A stretch of DNA of 64,000 bases from assembly GCF_000159995.1 (NCBI RefSeq), contig NZ_GG700643.1, forward strand, positions 648,338 through 712,337, given 5' to 3'. Positions 18,445-27,608 of this stretch are shown here, in pieces. The position numbers and the translations under genes were made by a program. Every line of letters begins with the position of its first letter. The first letter of the stretch is position 1. The notes beneath the pieces are model-generated. The model was not told the origin of the DNA. It saw only the letters and a list, made by a program, of their open reading frames with translations, and ran no database searches. The DNA comes from Alloprevotella tannerae ATCC 51259. GTDB lineage: Bacteria > Bacteroidota > Bacteroidia > Bacteroidales > Bacteroidaceae.

Positions 18445-18452
18445 CAAAGTTA
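18445..18452 (-). promoter_or_regulatory. Probable tyrS promoter -7 box
   Basis: On the leftward strand the sequence reads TAACTTTG, a perfect match to the Bacteroidetes -7 consensus TAnnTTTG, 27 bases before the tyrS start codon. A convincing -33 TTTG at the right spacing was not fixed. Confidence 0.6.
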
Positions 18453-18972
18453 GTACAAACCACGAAAAAGGCAAAACGAAGGCCCTCACTCTTGCTGCTG
18501 AAGATGCAGTCCCCACCAAGCAGTGCCCACGCTTCATTTTAAGTTGACTTGTCATTGTTTACAAAGGCATTGATCACGCTTTCATCGCTTTCCTTTCCGA
18601 ATAAACGGCCACCCAGACGCACCTTTCATTTAGAAAGATAAGGCTGTGAAGACCCCGAGACGATGAAGTACGGACAAACGCCCCTTATAAATTGCGTCAG
18701 ACTAAAAACATAAAACGCGAAAATCATACATGACACATAAAATACTGAACGGCAAGCGACTAAAAGCAGATAAAAAAAGAACGACAAACGACTGACAACT
18801 CATCAGTCCGCCATTTTATATGGCTCACCCGCCTTATGCCACCGGCTACGCTTGAGCAGCAAACGACGACACGCCTGTCCCGCACCTTTCCGACAAAGAC
18901 TTTGGACACAAAATGCAAGAGGAACGGCAATAAAAGACGGTGATCCAAACGGCGCTCAACTGATTTGTTTTT

Positions 18973-19035
18973 CGTTTGGTGCCGCCAAACTATGGTTTGG
19001 TACGAGCAAACGATGGTTTGGCGCCGGCAAACGAT
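18973..19035. repeat. 21-bp tandem palindrome array, locus A
   Basis: Three 21-base steps. Palindromes CAAACTATGGTTTG (18986-18999) and CAAACGATGGTTTG (19007-19020) are followed by a half unit CAAACGAT, joined by GC-rich linkers such as GCGCCGG. The same family occurs at 33537-33620 and around 62597/64000. Confidence 0.75.
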
Positions 19036-19661
19036 AAAAAGGCGACATCCAAATAAGCAAACAAAAAGATGCGGCGACTCGATATCGTCGCATAAATAAT
19101 TTGATTATCAATATCTTATCTACGAATCGACAGATAAAAACAGTCGGTATGGCGACGGCACAATTGCAGGGTTGGCTTTAGGGAGGTAAAACCGAGCTTA
19201 ACTGTAAGTCTCCTCTTATTGCCGACTATCTTTTCCCATTCCACCAAACAGCAATTTTAAGATTTCAAGGCCATTATCTTACGATTAAACCGCCGATTTT
19301 TTATCTGTAAGAAAAAAAGACAGGCAGTAAAAACTGCCATTTCTCTACATCGTCTATCGTATCACCTGCATAGCCGCTGCATTTTCGCTGCTACGGCTCC
19401 GCAAATGCGACTAAAACAGGCCAAATCCATCCGGCTTGTCCAAAAAGTCTTTATGCGCCAAAAATCATCGATTTCAACGAAGTTTATAGCCCTTACTATG
19501 TCTTCTAAAAAGCTCGTTTTCTTGCGGTTTCATCGGAGCAAAGACTGTTGCACTGCAATAGCCCTGAAGGCTTCTAAATATAAGGCGTCCGACAGGTCGG
19601 AAGTAACAGACTGCTGCTTGAAGTCTGCAAGATTAGATACAGTCATTTAGAAAAAATTTGG

Positions 19662-19669
19662 TAACTTTG
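19662..19669 (+). promoter_or_regulatory. Probable mnmG promoter -7 box
   Basis: TAACTTTG matches TAnnTTTG, placed 26 bases before the mnmG ATG. Transcription starting a few bases downstream would leave a ~20-base leader and would drive the mnmG-to-deoC run. Confidence 0.6.
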
Positions 19670-19695
19670 TTCGCTTTAATTGAAAGTAATGCTGT

Positions 19696-21573
19696 ATGAC
19701 TCCTGATTTCTCCTACGACGTTTTGGTTATTGGGGCCGGCCACGCCGGCTGCGAAGCGGCGTATGCTGCGGCAACGATGGGCGCAAACACGTGCCTCATC
19801 ACGATTGATATGAATAAGATCGCGCAGATGAGTTGCAATCCGGCTATAGGTGGGATTGCCAAAGGACAAATCGTACGCGAGATCGATGCTCTCGGCGGAT
19901 TGATGGGGGAAATCACAGACTTGGCAACGATACAGTTTCGTATTCTTAACCGCTCTAAGGGGCCGGCTATGTGGAGCCCGCGTGCACAGTGCGACCGAAT
20001 GCAATATAGTTTGGCAATGCGCGAACGCTTGGAGCAAACGCCCAATCTTCACATTTGGCAAGATGAGGTGACGGAGCTTTTAGTGGAGCACGAACGAGTC
20101 GTAGGTGTACGCACGATTTGGGATATTGTATTTCAAGCAAAAGCAGTTATTATTACGGCCGGTACATTCCTCAACGGCCTGATGCACATTGGGCGCAAAA
20201 TGGTTGAAGGCGGGCGCTGCGCTGAGCCGGCAGCGAAGTTTTTAACCGATTCCATCGCGAAAAACGGCATTTCCTACGCTCGGATGAAAACAGGAACACC
20301 CGTTCGCATCGACGCCCGCTCGGTTCATCTTGACGAAATGGAGATTGAGCCGGGCGAGATGGACTTTCATCGTTTCAGCTACATCGGTACTGAGCGAAAA
20401 CTGAAGCAGATGGTCTGCTGGACTTGCTATACGAATCCGGAAGTCCACGCTGTTTTGGAAAAGGCACTCCCGGATTCTCCATTATATAATGGTCAAATCG
20501 ACAGCATCGGTCCGCGTTACTGCCCAAGCATAGAAACAAAACTCGTAACCTTTCCGGATCGAGAGCAGCACCCGCTCTTCTTGGAACCGGAAGGAACTTC
20601 GACAAACGAACTCTACCTCAACGGCTTCTCTTCGAGCCTTCCGCTCCACGCGCAGTTGGAGGCGCTAAGAAAGATTCCGTGCTTCCGAGATGTGGCGTTG
20701 TTCCGGCCGGGCTACGCAATAGAATATGACTTCTTCGACCCAACGCAACTCAAGCATACGCTGGAATCGAAAGTTATCAATGGTCTCTTCCTCGCCGGAC
20801 AAGTAAATGGCACGACCGGCTATGAAGAAGCGGCTGGCCAAGGCCTTGTTGCAGGCATCAATGCTGTGCTCCTCCTCAGCGGCCGTCCGGCATTCACGCT
20901 ACGAAGAGACGAAGCCTATATTGGCGTGCTCATCGATGATTTAGTCACGAAAGGCGTGGACGAACCATATCGTATGTTTACGTCACGCGCGGAGTATCGC
21001 ATTTTGCTCCGACAAGACAATGCGGACATTCGTCTCACACCCTATGCGATTCAATTTGGTTTAGCTTCTTCTGAACGGATTCACCGGTTTGAATCTAAGA
21101 AAGCACAACTCGAAAACATTATAACTACAGCGCAGTATACATCGATTAAACCGGACAATATCAATACTTACCTAGAAGAAATCGGAAGCACACTACTCCG
21201 CCGCGGATGCAAAGCTTACGATCTTGTAACTAGGCCGGAAATTACTTTGTCCGAACTCGCCAAACATACGCCGGCGCTTTCCAAAACATTAGACGCGGTT
21301 TCATCAGATCGCGAAGAAACAATCGAAGCAGCAGAAATAGAAATAAAATACAGCGGTTACATCGCCCGTGAGCGCCAATTGGCCGACAAAATACAACGCT
21401 TAGAAAATATAAAAATACGCGGAGTCTTCGATTATTCGACATTACACCAACTATCGACAGAAGCGCGCCAAAAACTTTCAAAGATCGACCCGGAAACATT
21501 AGCACAAGCGAGTCGCATTCCTGGCATTTCACCATCCGACATTAGTGTGCTATTACTTTTGAGCGGGCGCTAA
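19696..21573 (+). CDS. mnmG: tRNA uridine-5-carboxymethylaminomethyl modification enzyme MnmG (GidA)
   Basis: FAD-dependent enzyme that, with MnmE, installs the cmnm5 group on U34 of certain tRNAs. The product is 625 residues, the normal length. The N-terminus has the FAD-binding dinucleotide fold (VLVIGAGHAGCEAAYAAA, residues 8-25). Further landmarks: the family motif NPAIGGIAKGQIVREIDALG, GTFLNGLMHIG, the second nucleotide-binding region GLFLAGQVNGTTGYEEAAGQG, and a C-terminal helical domain ending IPGISPSDISVLLLL that contacts MnmE/tRNA. It is the first gene of a rightward run with apt, uvrC, dtd, a MazG-like gene and deoC. mnmG frequently lies near the replication origin in bacteria, which fits the parS site 76 bases downstream. 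Confidence 0.96.
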   Translation: MTPDFSYDVLVIGAGHAGCEAAYAAATMGANTCLITIDMNKIAQMSCNPAIGGIAKGQIVREIDALGGLMGEITDLATIQFRILNRSKGPAMWSPRAQCDRMQYSLAMRERLEQTPNLHIWQDEVTELLVEHERVVGVRTIWDIVFQAKAVIITAGTFLNGLMHIGRKMVEGGRCAEPAAKFLTDSIAKNGISYARMKTGTPVRIDARSVHLDEMEIEPGEMDFHRFSYIGTERKLKQMVCWTCYTNPEVHAVLEKALPDSPLYNGQIDSIGPRYCPSIETKLVTFPDREQHPLFLEPEGTSTNELYLNGFSSSLPLHAQLEALRKIPCFRDVALFRPGYAIEYDFFDPTQLKHTLESKVINGLFLAGQVNGTTGYEEAAGQGLVAGINAVLLLSGRPAFTLRRDEAYIGVLIDDLVTKGVDEPYRMFTSRAEYRILLRQDNADIRLTPYAIQFGLASSERIHRFESKKAQLENIITTAQYTSIKPDNINTYLEEIGSTLLRRGCKAYDLVTRPEITLSELAKHTPALSKTLDAVSSDREETIEAAEIEIKYSGYIARERQLADKIQRLENIKIRGVFDYSTLHQLSTEARQKLSKIDPETLAQASRIPGISPSDISVLLLLSGR

Positions 21574-21648
21574 ATAACGCAAAAAGAAAGCATCGAAAAC
21601 AAGATAAAATTACGATGGAATCGCACAAAACAAAGAAAGATAAAAACG

Positions 21649-21664
21649 AGTTTCACGTGAAACA
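21649..21664. promoter_or_regulatory. parS site (ParB/Spo0J binding palindrome)
   Basis: AGTTTCACGTGAAACA matches the broadly conserved bacterial parS sequence (TGTTTCACGTGAAACA) at 15 of 16 positions, with a perfect 14-bp inner palindrome. It lies in the mnmG-apt gap. A second copy of the same 14-mer is inside polA at 30346-30359. Two such palindromes in 64 kb are not expected by chance. Confidence 0.8.
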
Positions 21665-21697
21665 AAGCAAAGAGAATACCACTAAATACAACGTTTT

Positions 21698-22234
21698 ATG
21701 AACGAAAAACTGTTACTCGAAAATCTGAGGAACGTACCTGATTATCCCAAAAAAGGCATCCAGTTTCAAGATGTCTCCACGCTCTTCAAAAACTCCGCAT
21801 GCCTCCAAGAGATGAAGCAAGAGCTACTCCGCCTCTATCAAGATAAAGGGATCACAAAAGTGATCGGCATAGAGTCGCGCGGTTTTGTGATGGGTTCCAT
21901 CTTAGCCGCCGAATTGGGCGCAGGTTTTGTAATGGCGCGCAAGCCGGGAAAGTTACCAGCGCAGACACTGAAAGAAACTTACAAGAAAGAGTATGGGTAC
22001 GATGAAATCGAAATCCACTCGGACGCAATCACATCCGATGACACCGTACTCATACACGACGATCTTTTAGCTACAGGCGGAAGTATGGAGGCTGTATATA
22101 AATTGTGTCAGCGCTTTAATCCGCGCCACATCTACGTAAACTTCCTCATCGAACTTGCGATGGAAGGACTGAACGGCCGCGAAGCGCTTGGAGCAAATAA
22201 AGATATCACGACGCTGATTACCGTCAGTCGTTAA
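21698..22234 (+). CDS. apt: Adenine phosphoribosyltransferase
   Basis: Purine salvage: adenine + PRPP gives AMP + PPi, in the cytosol. 178 residues, normal for the family. Seen: the start LRNVPDYPKKGIQFQDVSTL (typical Apt N-terminus), IGIESRGFVMGSILAAELG, the flexible-loop segment RKPGKLPAQT, and the PRPP-binding motif VLIHDDLLATGGSMEAV (acidic pair followed by L-A-T-G-G). ATG 21698 follows the parS-containing 124-base gap, and uvrC starts 41 bases after its stop, so co-transcription is likely. Confidence 0.95.
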   Translation: MNEKLLLENLRNVPDYPKKGIQFQDVSTLFKNSACLQEMKQELLRLYQDKGITKVIGIESRGFVMGSILAAELGAGFVMARKPGKLPAQTLKETYKKEYGYDEIEIHSDAITSDDTVLIHDDLLATGGSMEAVYKLCQRFNPRHIYVNFLIELAMEGLNGREALGANKDITTLITVSR

Positions 22235-22275
22235 TTGAACGGCAGCTGTGTCGGACAGCGCAAAGATTTAATAGA

Positions 22276-24117
22276 ATGACGAAAGAAGAAACGGCGGCGA
22301 TAAAAGAATATCTAAAAGGCATTGTCAGTAATTTGCCCGAAAAGCCCGGCTGCTATCAATATTTGAACGCAGACGGGAAGATTATATATGTGGGCAAGGC
22401 AAAGAACCTTAAGCGCCGCGTTTCGTCCTATTTCACAAATCCGAAGCAAAGTTTTAAGACGCAACATCTCGTCCCGAAGATTCGCGACATTCGCTACGTT
22501 GTCGTCAACACGGAAGAGGACGCGCTGCTTTTGGAAAACAATCTGATCAAGCGCTACAAGCCCCACTACAACGTGTTGCTGAAGGACGACAAAACCTACC
22601 CGTCCATCGCCATCAGCAACGAGTATTTGCCGCGCGTTTTCAAAGTGAGAAAGCGCGCAGGCAAGGGCGCGACATTCTTTGGCCCGTATAGTCACGTCCC
22701 AACAATGTATGCGCTGCTCGAACTCTGCCACAAACTTTATCGGCCTCGGCCTTGCCGCACGCCGATGACAAAAGAAGGCGTTGAAAGCGGAAAATACGAT
22801 CTATGCCTCGAATACCACATTGGCAATTGTGCAGCGCCGTGCGTCGGGAAGCAGACTTGGGACGACTACAACAAGAATATTGCTGCCTGCAAAGAGATTT
22901 TGCGCGGCAACACCGCAGAATTGGAGCGCAACATCAAGGCCCGAATGCTCGAAGAAGCCGAACATTTACGCTTTGAAGCCGCCGAAGCACTCAAACAACA
23001 ATACTTGTTGCTCTCCAATTACCGCGCCAAAAGCGAAATTGTCTCCAGCGTAATCCATAACCTCGATGTTTTCAACATTGAGAGTGAGGAAAAAGTGGCC
23101 TACATCAACTATCTGCACGTCACGAACGGCAACATCACACAGGCCTTCACATTTGAATATAAGAAGCGTTTGGGCGAGAGCGACGAAGAACTGCTTTCAC
23201 TCGGCATTGTCGAAATGCGCGCGCGCTACCACAGTCAATCAGCTGAGATTGTCGTGCCTTTCGCTTTAGACTTACCGGAAAGTTACGCCACGCAAACCAT
23301 TCCTCAAAAAGGAGATAAGAAAAAACTCCTCGAACTGTCCAAACTCAACGTCAAGCAATACAAGTTTGACCGCCTCAAGCAAGCCGACAAACTCAATCCG
23401 GAGCAAAAATCCGTGCGCTTGATGCAAGAAATACAGCGCGAATTAGGCCTTTCGCAACTCCCCTACCGCATAGAATTGTTCGACAATTCAAATCTGCAAG
23501 GAAGCGATGCCGTAGCCGCCTGCGTAGTCTTCGAAAAATTGCGCCCGGCAAAGAAAGCATACCGCAAGTACAATATAAAAACCGTCAGCGGGCCCGACGA
23601 TTACGCCTCGATGCAAGAAGTCGTCCGCAGGCGTTACACCCGCTTGATCGAAGAAGGACAACCACTGCCCAACCTCATCATAGCCGACGGCGGAAAAGGA
23701 CAAATGGAAGTCATACGTCAAGTTGTGGAGGACGAACTCAAGCTCTCCATCCCCATTGCCGGTTTAGCGAAAGACGACCATCACCGCACGCGCGAACTCC
23801 TCTTTGGTTTCCCGCCTTTGAGCATAGGAATGAAAGCCGACAGTTATCTTTTTCGCCTCCTAACGAGCATGCAAGACGAAGTACATCGCTTCGCCATCAC
23901 CTTCCATCGCCAGAAGCGCAGCAAGCGTCAGACCGCCTCGCGCTTAGATCAAATAGCCGGCGTAGGCGAGAAGACAAAATCCCTACTCCTGCAAAAATTT
24001 GGCAGTCTGAAGCGCATTGAAGAAGCCACTTGCCCCCAGCTGCAAGCCGTATTAGGCACAAAAAGAGGGGCCAAACTCTTCGAAAACCTCCACCAAATGG
24101 CCGCTAATCAGGAATAA
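22276..24117 (+). CDS. uvrC: Excinuclease ABC subunit C
   Basis: Nuclease subunit of nucleotide excision repair; it cuts on both sides of a lesion recognised by UvrAB. 613 residues. The N-terminal GIY-YIG domain is visible (GCYQYLNADGKIIYVGKAKN, residues ~25-45, with LKRRVSSYF) and catalyses the 3' incision. A UvrB-interacting UVR-like region lies around residues 205-245. The RNase H-like C-terminal nuclease (IELFDNSNLQGSDAVAACVV…LIIADGGKGQ) makes the 5' incision. Tandem helix-hairpin-helix motifs close the protein (IAGVGEKTKSLLLQKFGS). Complete, no anomalies. Confidence 0.95.
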   Translation: MTKEETAAIKEYLKGIVSNLPEKPGCYQYLNADGKIIYVGKAKNLKRRVSSYFTNPKQSFKTQHLVPKIRDIRYVVVNTEEDALLLENNLIKRYKPHYNVLLKDDKTYPSIAISNEYLPRVFKVRKRAGKGATFFGPYSHVPTMYALLELCHKLYRPRPCRTPMTKEGVESGKYDLCLEYHIGNCAAPCVGKQTWDDYNKNIAACKEILRGNTAELERNIKARMLEEAEHLRFEAAEALKQQYLLLSNYRAKSEIVSSVIHNLDVFNIESEEKVAYINYLHVTNGNITQAFTFEYKKRLGESDEELLSLGIVEMRARYHSQSAEIVVPFALDLPESYATQTIPQKGDKKKLLELSKLNVKQYKFDRLKQADKLNPEQKSVRLMQEIQRELGLSQLPYRIELFDNSNLQGSDAVAACVVFEKLRPAKKAYRKYNIKTVSGPDDYASMQEVVRRRYTRLIEEGQPLPNLIIADGGKGQMEVIRQVVEDELKLSIPIAGLAKDDHHRTRELLFGFPPLSIGMKADSYLFRLLTSMQDEVHRFAITFHRQKRSKRQTASRLDQIAGVGEKTKSLLLQKFGSLKRIEEATCPQLQAVLGTKRGAKLFENLHQMAANQE

Positions 24118-24176
24118 AAGCTTACTTTTGTTCGACGTGAGCGCTCTCCCGCTCTATCAAAGCAACGATAGCAAGA

Positions 24177-24629
24177 ATGAAGACAGTAATCCAGCGCGTC
24201 AAATACGCCTCCGTCACCATCGATGGTAAAGTTACGGCCCACATTGATCAAGGCCTGCTTATCCTCCTCGGCATCGCGACCGATGACGACCGCACCGCAG
24301 CCGATTGGCTCGCCCGCAAGGCCGCCGCACTCCGCATTTTCGATGACGAAAACGGCGTAATGAATAAGGACATACAAGAGATCAACGGCCAAATATTGGT
24401 CGTGAGCCAGTTTACCCTGCTCGCGAGTTACAAGAAAGGCAACCGCCCCTCTTATATCCACGCCGCCGGCCACGAAACGGCCATACCGCTTTACGAGCAC
24501 TTCATCGCCCAACTCGCCGCCTTGACCGGCCAGCCCATTGTCACGGGCACATTTGGCGCAGATATGAAAATCGAACTCCTCAATGATGGCCCGGTCACCA
24601 TCTGTATGGACACCAAGCATAAAGAGTAA
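24177..24629 (+). CDS. dtd: D-aminoacyl-tRNA deacylase
   Basis: Removes D-amino acids (and glycine) mischarged onto tRNA, a cytosolic quality-control step. 150 residues, normal length. Family motifs present: M-K-T-V-I-Q-R-V start, GLLILLGIATDD, the active-site strand QILVVSQFTLLAS (S-Q-F-T-L signature), KKGNRPSY, and the C-terminal G-T-F-G-A-D-M motif with the catalytic-pocket Gly and a following NDGPVTI. It follows uvrC by 59 bases and precedes the MazG-like gene by 26, apparently within one operon. Confidence 0.95.
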   Translation: MKTVIQRVKYASVTIDGKVTAHIDQGLLILLGIATDDDRTAADWLARKAAALRIFDDENGVMNKDIQEINGQILVVSQFTLLASYKKGNRPSYIHAAGHETAIPLYEHFIAQLAALTGQPIVTGTFGADMKIELLNDGPVTICMDTKHKE

Positions 24630-24655
24630 ACACGGCCACCCTAAAGTATCACCCT

Positions 24656-25030
24656 ATGCAGGAAAAGCCTCTACCCGCCCCCAACGAGAGTCCGACGCTA
24701 CACGAGGCGCAAGCCCTTGTGGACACGTGGATCAAGACCTACGGCGTTCGCTACTTTAGCGAACTCACCAATATGGCCTGCCTGACCGAGGAAGTCGGCG
24801 AATTGGCCCGCATCATCGCCCGCCGCTACGGCGACCAATCGTTTAAGGCCGGCGAAGTGCAAGATCCGGCCGACGAGATGGCCGATATTCTTTGGGTGCT
24901 TCTCTGTTTGGCCAACCAAACCGGCACAGACCTCAGCGAAGCCTTTCGCCGCAACCTTGAGAAAAAGACCAAGCGCGACGGCACACGCCATTTGAACAAT
25001 CCAAAACTAAAAAACAATACACAACAATAA
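24656..25030 (+). CDS. MazG-like nucleotide pyrophosphohydrolase
   Basis: A 124-residue single-domain all-alpha NTP pyrophosphatase of the MazG/iMazG type, which hydrolyses (d)NTPs, often non-canonical ones, to monophosphates. The metal-binding pattern is visible: L-T-E-E-V-G-E-L-A-R (E-x-x-E type, about residues 43-52) and D-E-M-A-D-I-L-W-V-L (E/D-x-x-D, about residues 77-86). The substrate cannot be told from sequence. Its stop is separated from the deoC start by a single base, so the two are almost certainly translated from one message. Salvage and repair neighbours (apt, uvrC, deoC) fit a nucleotide-pool role. Confidence 0.85.
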   Translation: MQEKPLPAPNESPTLHEAQALVDTWIKTYGVRYFSELTNMACLTEEVGELARIIARRYGDQSFKAGEVQDPADEMADILWVLLCLANQTGTDLSEAFRRNLEKKTKRDGTRHLNNPKLKNNTQQ

Positions 25031-25031
25031 C

Positions 25032-25958
25032 ATGACACTACACGAACACCATCATGATCACGCGCACGAAAAAGGCGCAGACAAGTACGAACAAGCATTC
25101 AGCAAGTACAACCTCCATCTGCACGACGAAAACGTCGCAGAACGCGTAAAAAACCTATTAGCGAGCGCACGGGAGCAGTATAATACGCCCGAAGTATTGG
25201 AATTTCTCCTCAGCACCGTGGAATTGACGACGCTGAAGGTGACTGATAGCGACGAAAGCGTACTCCGAATGGTCGAGAAATACAACCGCGTGGCCGAGGA
25301 CTATCCCACACTCCCCCACTTCGCCTCTATTTGCGTCTACCCGCGCTTTGCGCAGATCGTAGCGCAGTCGCTCGAGGTAGAAGGCACGGAAGTAGCCTCC
25401 GTTGTGGGCGCATTCCCCTCATCGCAGTCTTTTATCGAAATCAAAACAGCTGAAACGGCACTGGCCGTGCACGATGGTGCGACGGAGTGCGATATGGTTC
25501 TGAGCGTTGGCGCCTTTCTTTCCGGCGACTATGAAACGTGTGCCGACGAGATCAGCGAGATTAAGGCGGCTTGCGGCGAAGCGCAACTCAAAGTAATCTT
25601 GGAAACGGGGGCACTACAAACGGCTGAAAACATCAAACGGGCAAGCATTTTGGCGATGTATGCCGGTGCAGATTTCATCAAGACGTCTACAGGAAAAATC
25701 GAGCCTTGCGCTACGCCTGAGGCGGCTTACGTAATGTGCGAAGCGATCAAGGAATATCACGCTCAAACGGGGCGTATGGTCGGCTTCAAGGCAGCCGGCG
25801 GCGTCAGCACTCCGGAAGATGCGCTCAACTACTATACCATCGTCCGCGAACTCTTGGGCGAGGATTGGTTGAAGGCGAATTTGTTCCGCATCGGCACGAG
25901 TTCACTCGCTCCGCGCTTGATCAAAGCCGTCACGGGCGAGGATGTAGGCAAGTTTTAA
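25032..25958 (+). CDS. deoC: Deoxyribose-phosphate aldolase
   Basis: Splits 2-deoxy-D-ribose 5-phosphate to glyceraldehyde 3-phosphate and acetaldehyde in deoxynucleoside catabolism. 308 residues, longer than the ~220-260 of many DeoC proteins; the extra length is an N-terminal helical region beginning with a His-rich stretch (HEHHHDHAHE). TIM-barrel motifs: ICVYPRFAQIV, VVGAFPSSQSF, ECDMVLSVGAFLSGD, the proton-relay Lys in QLKVILETGAL, and the Schiff-base Lys in ADFIKTSTGK, followed by FKAAGGVSTPEDAL. Last gene of the mnmG-led run; a strong terminator follows at 25998. Confidence 0.93.
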   Translation: MTLHEHHHDHAHEKGADKYEQAFSKYNLHLHDENVAERVKNLLASAREQYNTPEVLEFLLSTVELTTLKVTDSDESVLRMVEKYNRVAEDYPTLPHFASICVYPRFAQIVAQSLEVEGTEVASVVGAFPSSQSFIEIKTAETALAVHDGATECDMVLSVGAFLSGDYETCADEISEIKAACGEAQLKVILETGALQTAENIKRASILAMYAGADFIKTSTGKIEPCATPEAAYVMCEAIKEYHAQTGRMVGFKAAGGVSTPEDALNYYTIVRELLGEDWLKANLFRIGTSSLAPRLIKAVTGEDVGKF

Positions 25959-25997
25959 GCCCGCTCGCCGCCTTACGGCGCACGCATAGAGCTACAT

Positions 25998-26037
25998 ACC
26001 CGATTAGGCGTTTCGACGCGTCTGATCGGGTATTTTT
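25998..26037 (+). terminator. Rho-independent terminator after deoC
   Basis: A 13-base-pair stem (ACCCGATTAGGCG with CGTCTGATCGGGT, two wobble pairs) followed by ATTTTTG. It ends the mnmG-to-deoC transcription unit. Confidence 0.75.
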
Positions 26038-26222
26038 GTATACTAAAACGCAACCGGAATATCTTTTATGGTGGCGTAAACCTGCAATCCTATAATGCGG
26101 ACGAAGCCGAACGCAGTAAACGTTTATGGGTAAATGGGCTACGCAAACTTGCTTTATACCTCCCGGAGTGTATTATTAGACGCCTAAGCGGCGTTTTGAA
26201 TTGCCTGGCGCGGTATAGATGA

Positions 26223-26310
26223 GTTTGCGCTCACGATAAAAAAGGTGTACGCTCACGAGAGTAAGGGTGTACACTCGTGATAAAAAGGGTCTACACTCGT
26301 GAGCGTACAC
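26223..26310. repeat. 22-bp repeat array 1 (four units)
   Basis: Exactly four 22-base units at 26223, 26245, 26267 and 26289. Each carries a core of the CTCACGA/CTCGTGA type preceded by GTNTRCRC or similar and joined by A-rich linkers. The last unit completes a palindrome CTCGTGAG. This lies at the border of composite locus 1, with the first alpha module 129 bases further on. Confidence 0.8.
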
Positions 26311-26965
26311 GCCATAAACAATTCGTCATCGCAGGTAAGTGGGTTATTGTGGGCGTAAAGCCTTATCATTATTAGTAGAGAGATTGTATTATCTAATTGA
26401 TTATGTGACGTTTATCATTTCATACTTGGATTCGGACGTTTTGAAAGACCAACCCTAAGGGGTTGCTCAAATGCGACGCGTCGTAGACAGGGTTAAAGTG
26501 AAAAGCACTTTAACCCTGCCCTGCCAAGAGACTAACCCCAATGGGGTTATTTGTGGGTGGTAAATGCGGGGAACAAAATAGAGGCATAAGTAATTGGTAA
26601 TTGAAGAATAAAAGAAAAAAACAGAGGAAAATAAGTGAGGCAGTAAGAGCAAGAAAAGGGGGTATAAAATCAAAAAAAATAAACCTAATAAAGTTATTTA
26701 CAAGCGTCGAGCACAGGACATCCGAGCTGAATTCGATAAAGTAAAACAACAACCCCTTAGGGTTGGTCTTTTGGTAGGCCGGGGTTAAGTTGCGTAGCGG
26801 CTTAACCCTGGATAAGCAGGCACACATCGTGCTCAACCCCATAGGGTTGGTCTTTTATCGTGGCAGGGTTGAGGAGCGGAGCGGCAACCCAGCCACTAAC
26901 GACGCATGTCGTTGATCTTGTCGATTGTTATTTGGAGGGTGTCCGTTGCGTTTGGACGAGTGGAT

Positions 26966-27080
26966 GTTTTTGAAAGACCAACCCTAAGGAGTTGTCAACG
27001 TTGGGGCGCGTTAGGCAGGGTTAAGCCGCTTCGCACCTTAACCCTGCCCTGCCAAAAGACTAACCCCGATGGGGTTATTT
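26966..27080 (+). repeat. Representative alpha module
   Basis: Hairpin 1 is CAACCCTAAGGAGTTG (one mismatch in this copy) next to the box GAAAGAC. Hairpin 2 pairs GGCAGGGTTAAG (27013-27024) with CTTAACCCTGCC across an 11-base loop. Then come the box AAAAGAC and hairpin 3, TAACCCCGATGGGGTTA (27061-27077). Other copies have the same ~114-115 base length but change the inner pairs of hairpin 2 in a compensatory way. Confidence 0.8.
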
Positions 27081-27277
27081 GCGGCGAAGGGCGTGGGCGA
27101 GCGGAGTTGCGTATTAACAACCGAAGCTATGGTATTGTAATCGTGAGGTTTGATGGGAGGCTTTGTAGATAGAAGGATGTCGGCATTGTTTGAAATGATT
27201 AGTAGGTCAAATCTAATGTGCATTTATACAACAATGGGGCGTGCATAATTCGACCCCGATGCCACAAATTGCAACAA

Positions 27278-27444
27278 CAACCCCTTAGGGTTGGTCTTTT
27301 GGCAGGCCAGGGTTAAGTGGCGAAGCTACTTAACCCTGGATAATTCGATGGAAAACAGTGCAACCCCATCAGGAGTTGGTCTTTTGCAGTGGCAGGGTTG
27401 AGGAGAGAAGCGGCAACCCGGCCACTAACGACGTGAGTCGTTGT
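27278..27444 (+). repeat. Representative beta module
   Basis: Successive hairpins: CAACCC-CTTA-GGGTTG; box GTCTTTTGGCAGG; CCAGGGTTAAGT paired with ACTTAACCCTGG; CAACCCCATCAGGAGTTG; box GTCTTTT; GTGGCAGGGTTG paired imperfectly with CAACCCGGCCAC; and AACGAC-GTGA-GTCGTT. In this locus the beta module is read opposite in logic to alpha: its hairpin-box-hairpin order matches the reverse complement of alpha. Confidence 0.8.
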
Positions 27445-27608
27445 TGAAGTGATGGGAGGGTAATGATTTATGCATTGCGTTTGGATTGCTGATGTTTTTT
27501 GAAAGACCAACCCTAAGGGGTTGCCAATGCTTGTGTGCGTTAGGCAGGGTTAAGCCGCTTCGCACTTAACCCTGCCCTACCTAAAGACTAACCCCGATGG
27601 GGTTATTT

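Larger units (their letters stand above)
18453..19695. other. Long divergent intergenic region between tyrS and mnmG
   Basis: About 1.2 kb without a convincing gene. It holds a 21-bp palindrome array (18973-19035), a small hairpin GGCAGT-AAAA-ACTGCC (19323-19338) whose leftward reading is followed by a T-rich tract, and the mnmG promoter. Several short open frames exist but none resembles a known protein. Because mnmG often flanks oriC and a parS site is nearby, I looked for DnaA boxes (TTATCCACA) and saw only weak approximations. Confidence 0.5.
26439..27608 (+). repeat. Composite hairpin-repeat locus 1 (alpha-beta-alpha-beta-alpha)
   Basis: Three alpha modules (26439-26552, 26966-27080, 27495-27608) alternate with two beta modules (26748-26915, 27278-27444). 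Alpha holds three hairpins: CAACCC/GGGTTG, a long GGCAGGGTTAA…/TTAACCCTGCC stem, and TAACCCC-GAT-GGGGTTA. Beta holds five hairpins, ending in AACGAC-N4-GTCGTT. Spacers also share sequence with other loci. The locus fills the gap between the convergent deoC and polyprenyl synthase genes. No convincing protein is encoded; short frames here are by-products of the repeat. Confidence 0.85.

Noticed and set aside
19405-19650. 81-codon frame before mnmG
   Set aside because: No similarity, and its end approaches the mnmG promoter; composition is like non-coding flank.
18453-19695. Possible oriC between tyrS and mnmG
   Set aside because: No cluster of DnaA boxes near TTATCCACA and no dnaA nearby; the parS sites and mnmG only suggest origin proximity.
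26223-26310. 22-bp arrays considered as CRISPR
   Set aside because: No unique spacers of 30-40 bases between repeats, only four short units with similar linkers, and no cas genes.
26510-27172. Several 60-110 codon open frames inside the composite loci, with a recurring peptide such as LTLPCQKTNPDGVIC
   Set aside because: They are translations of the alpha repeat and vary with it on both strands; no start, codon bias or domain supports expression.
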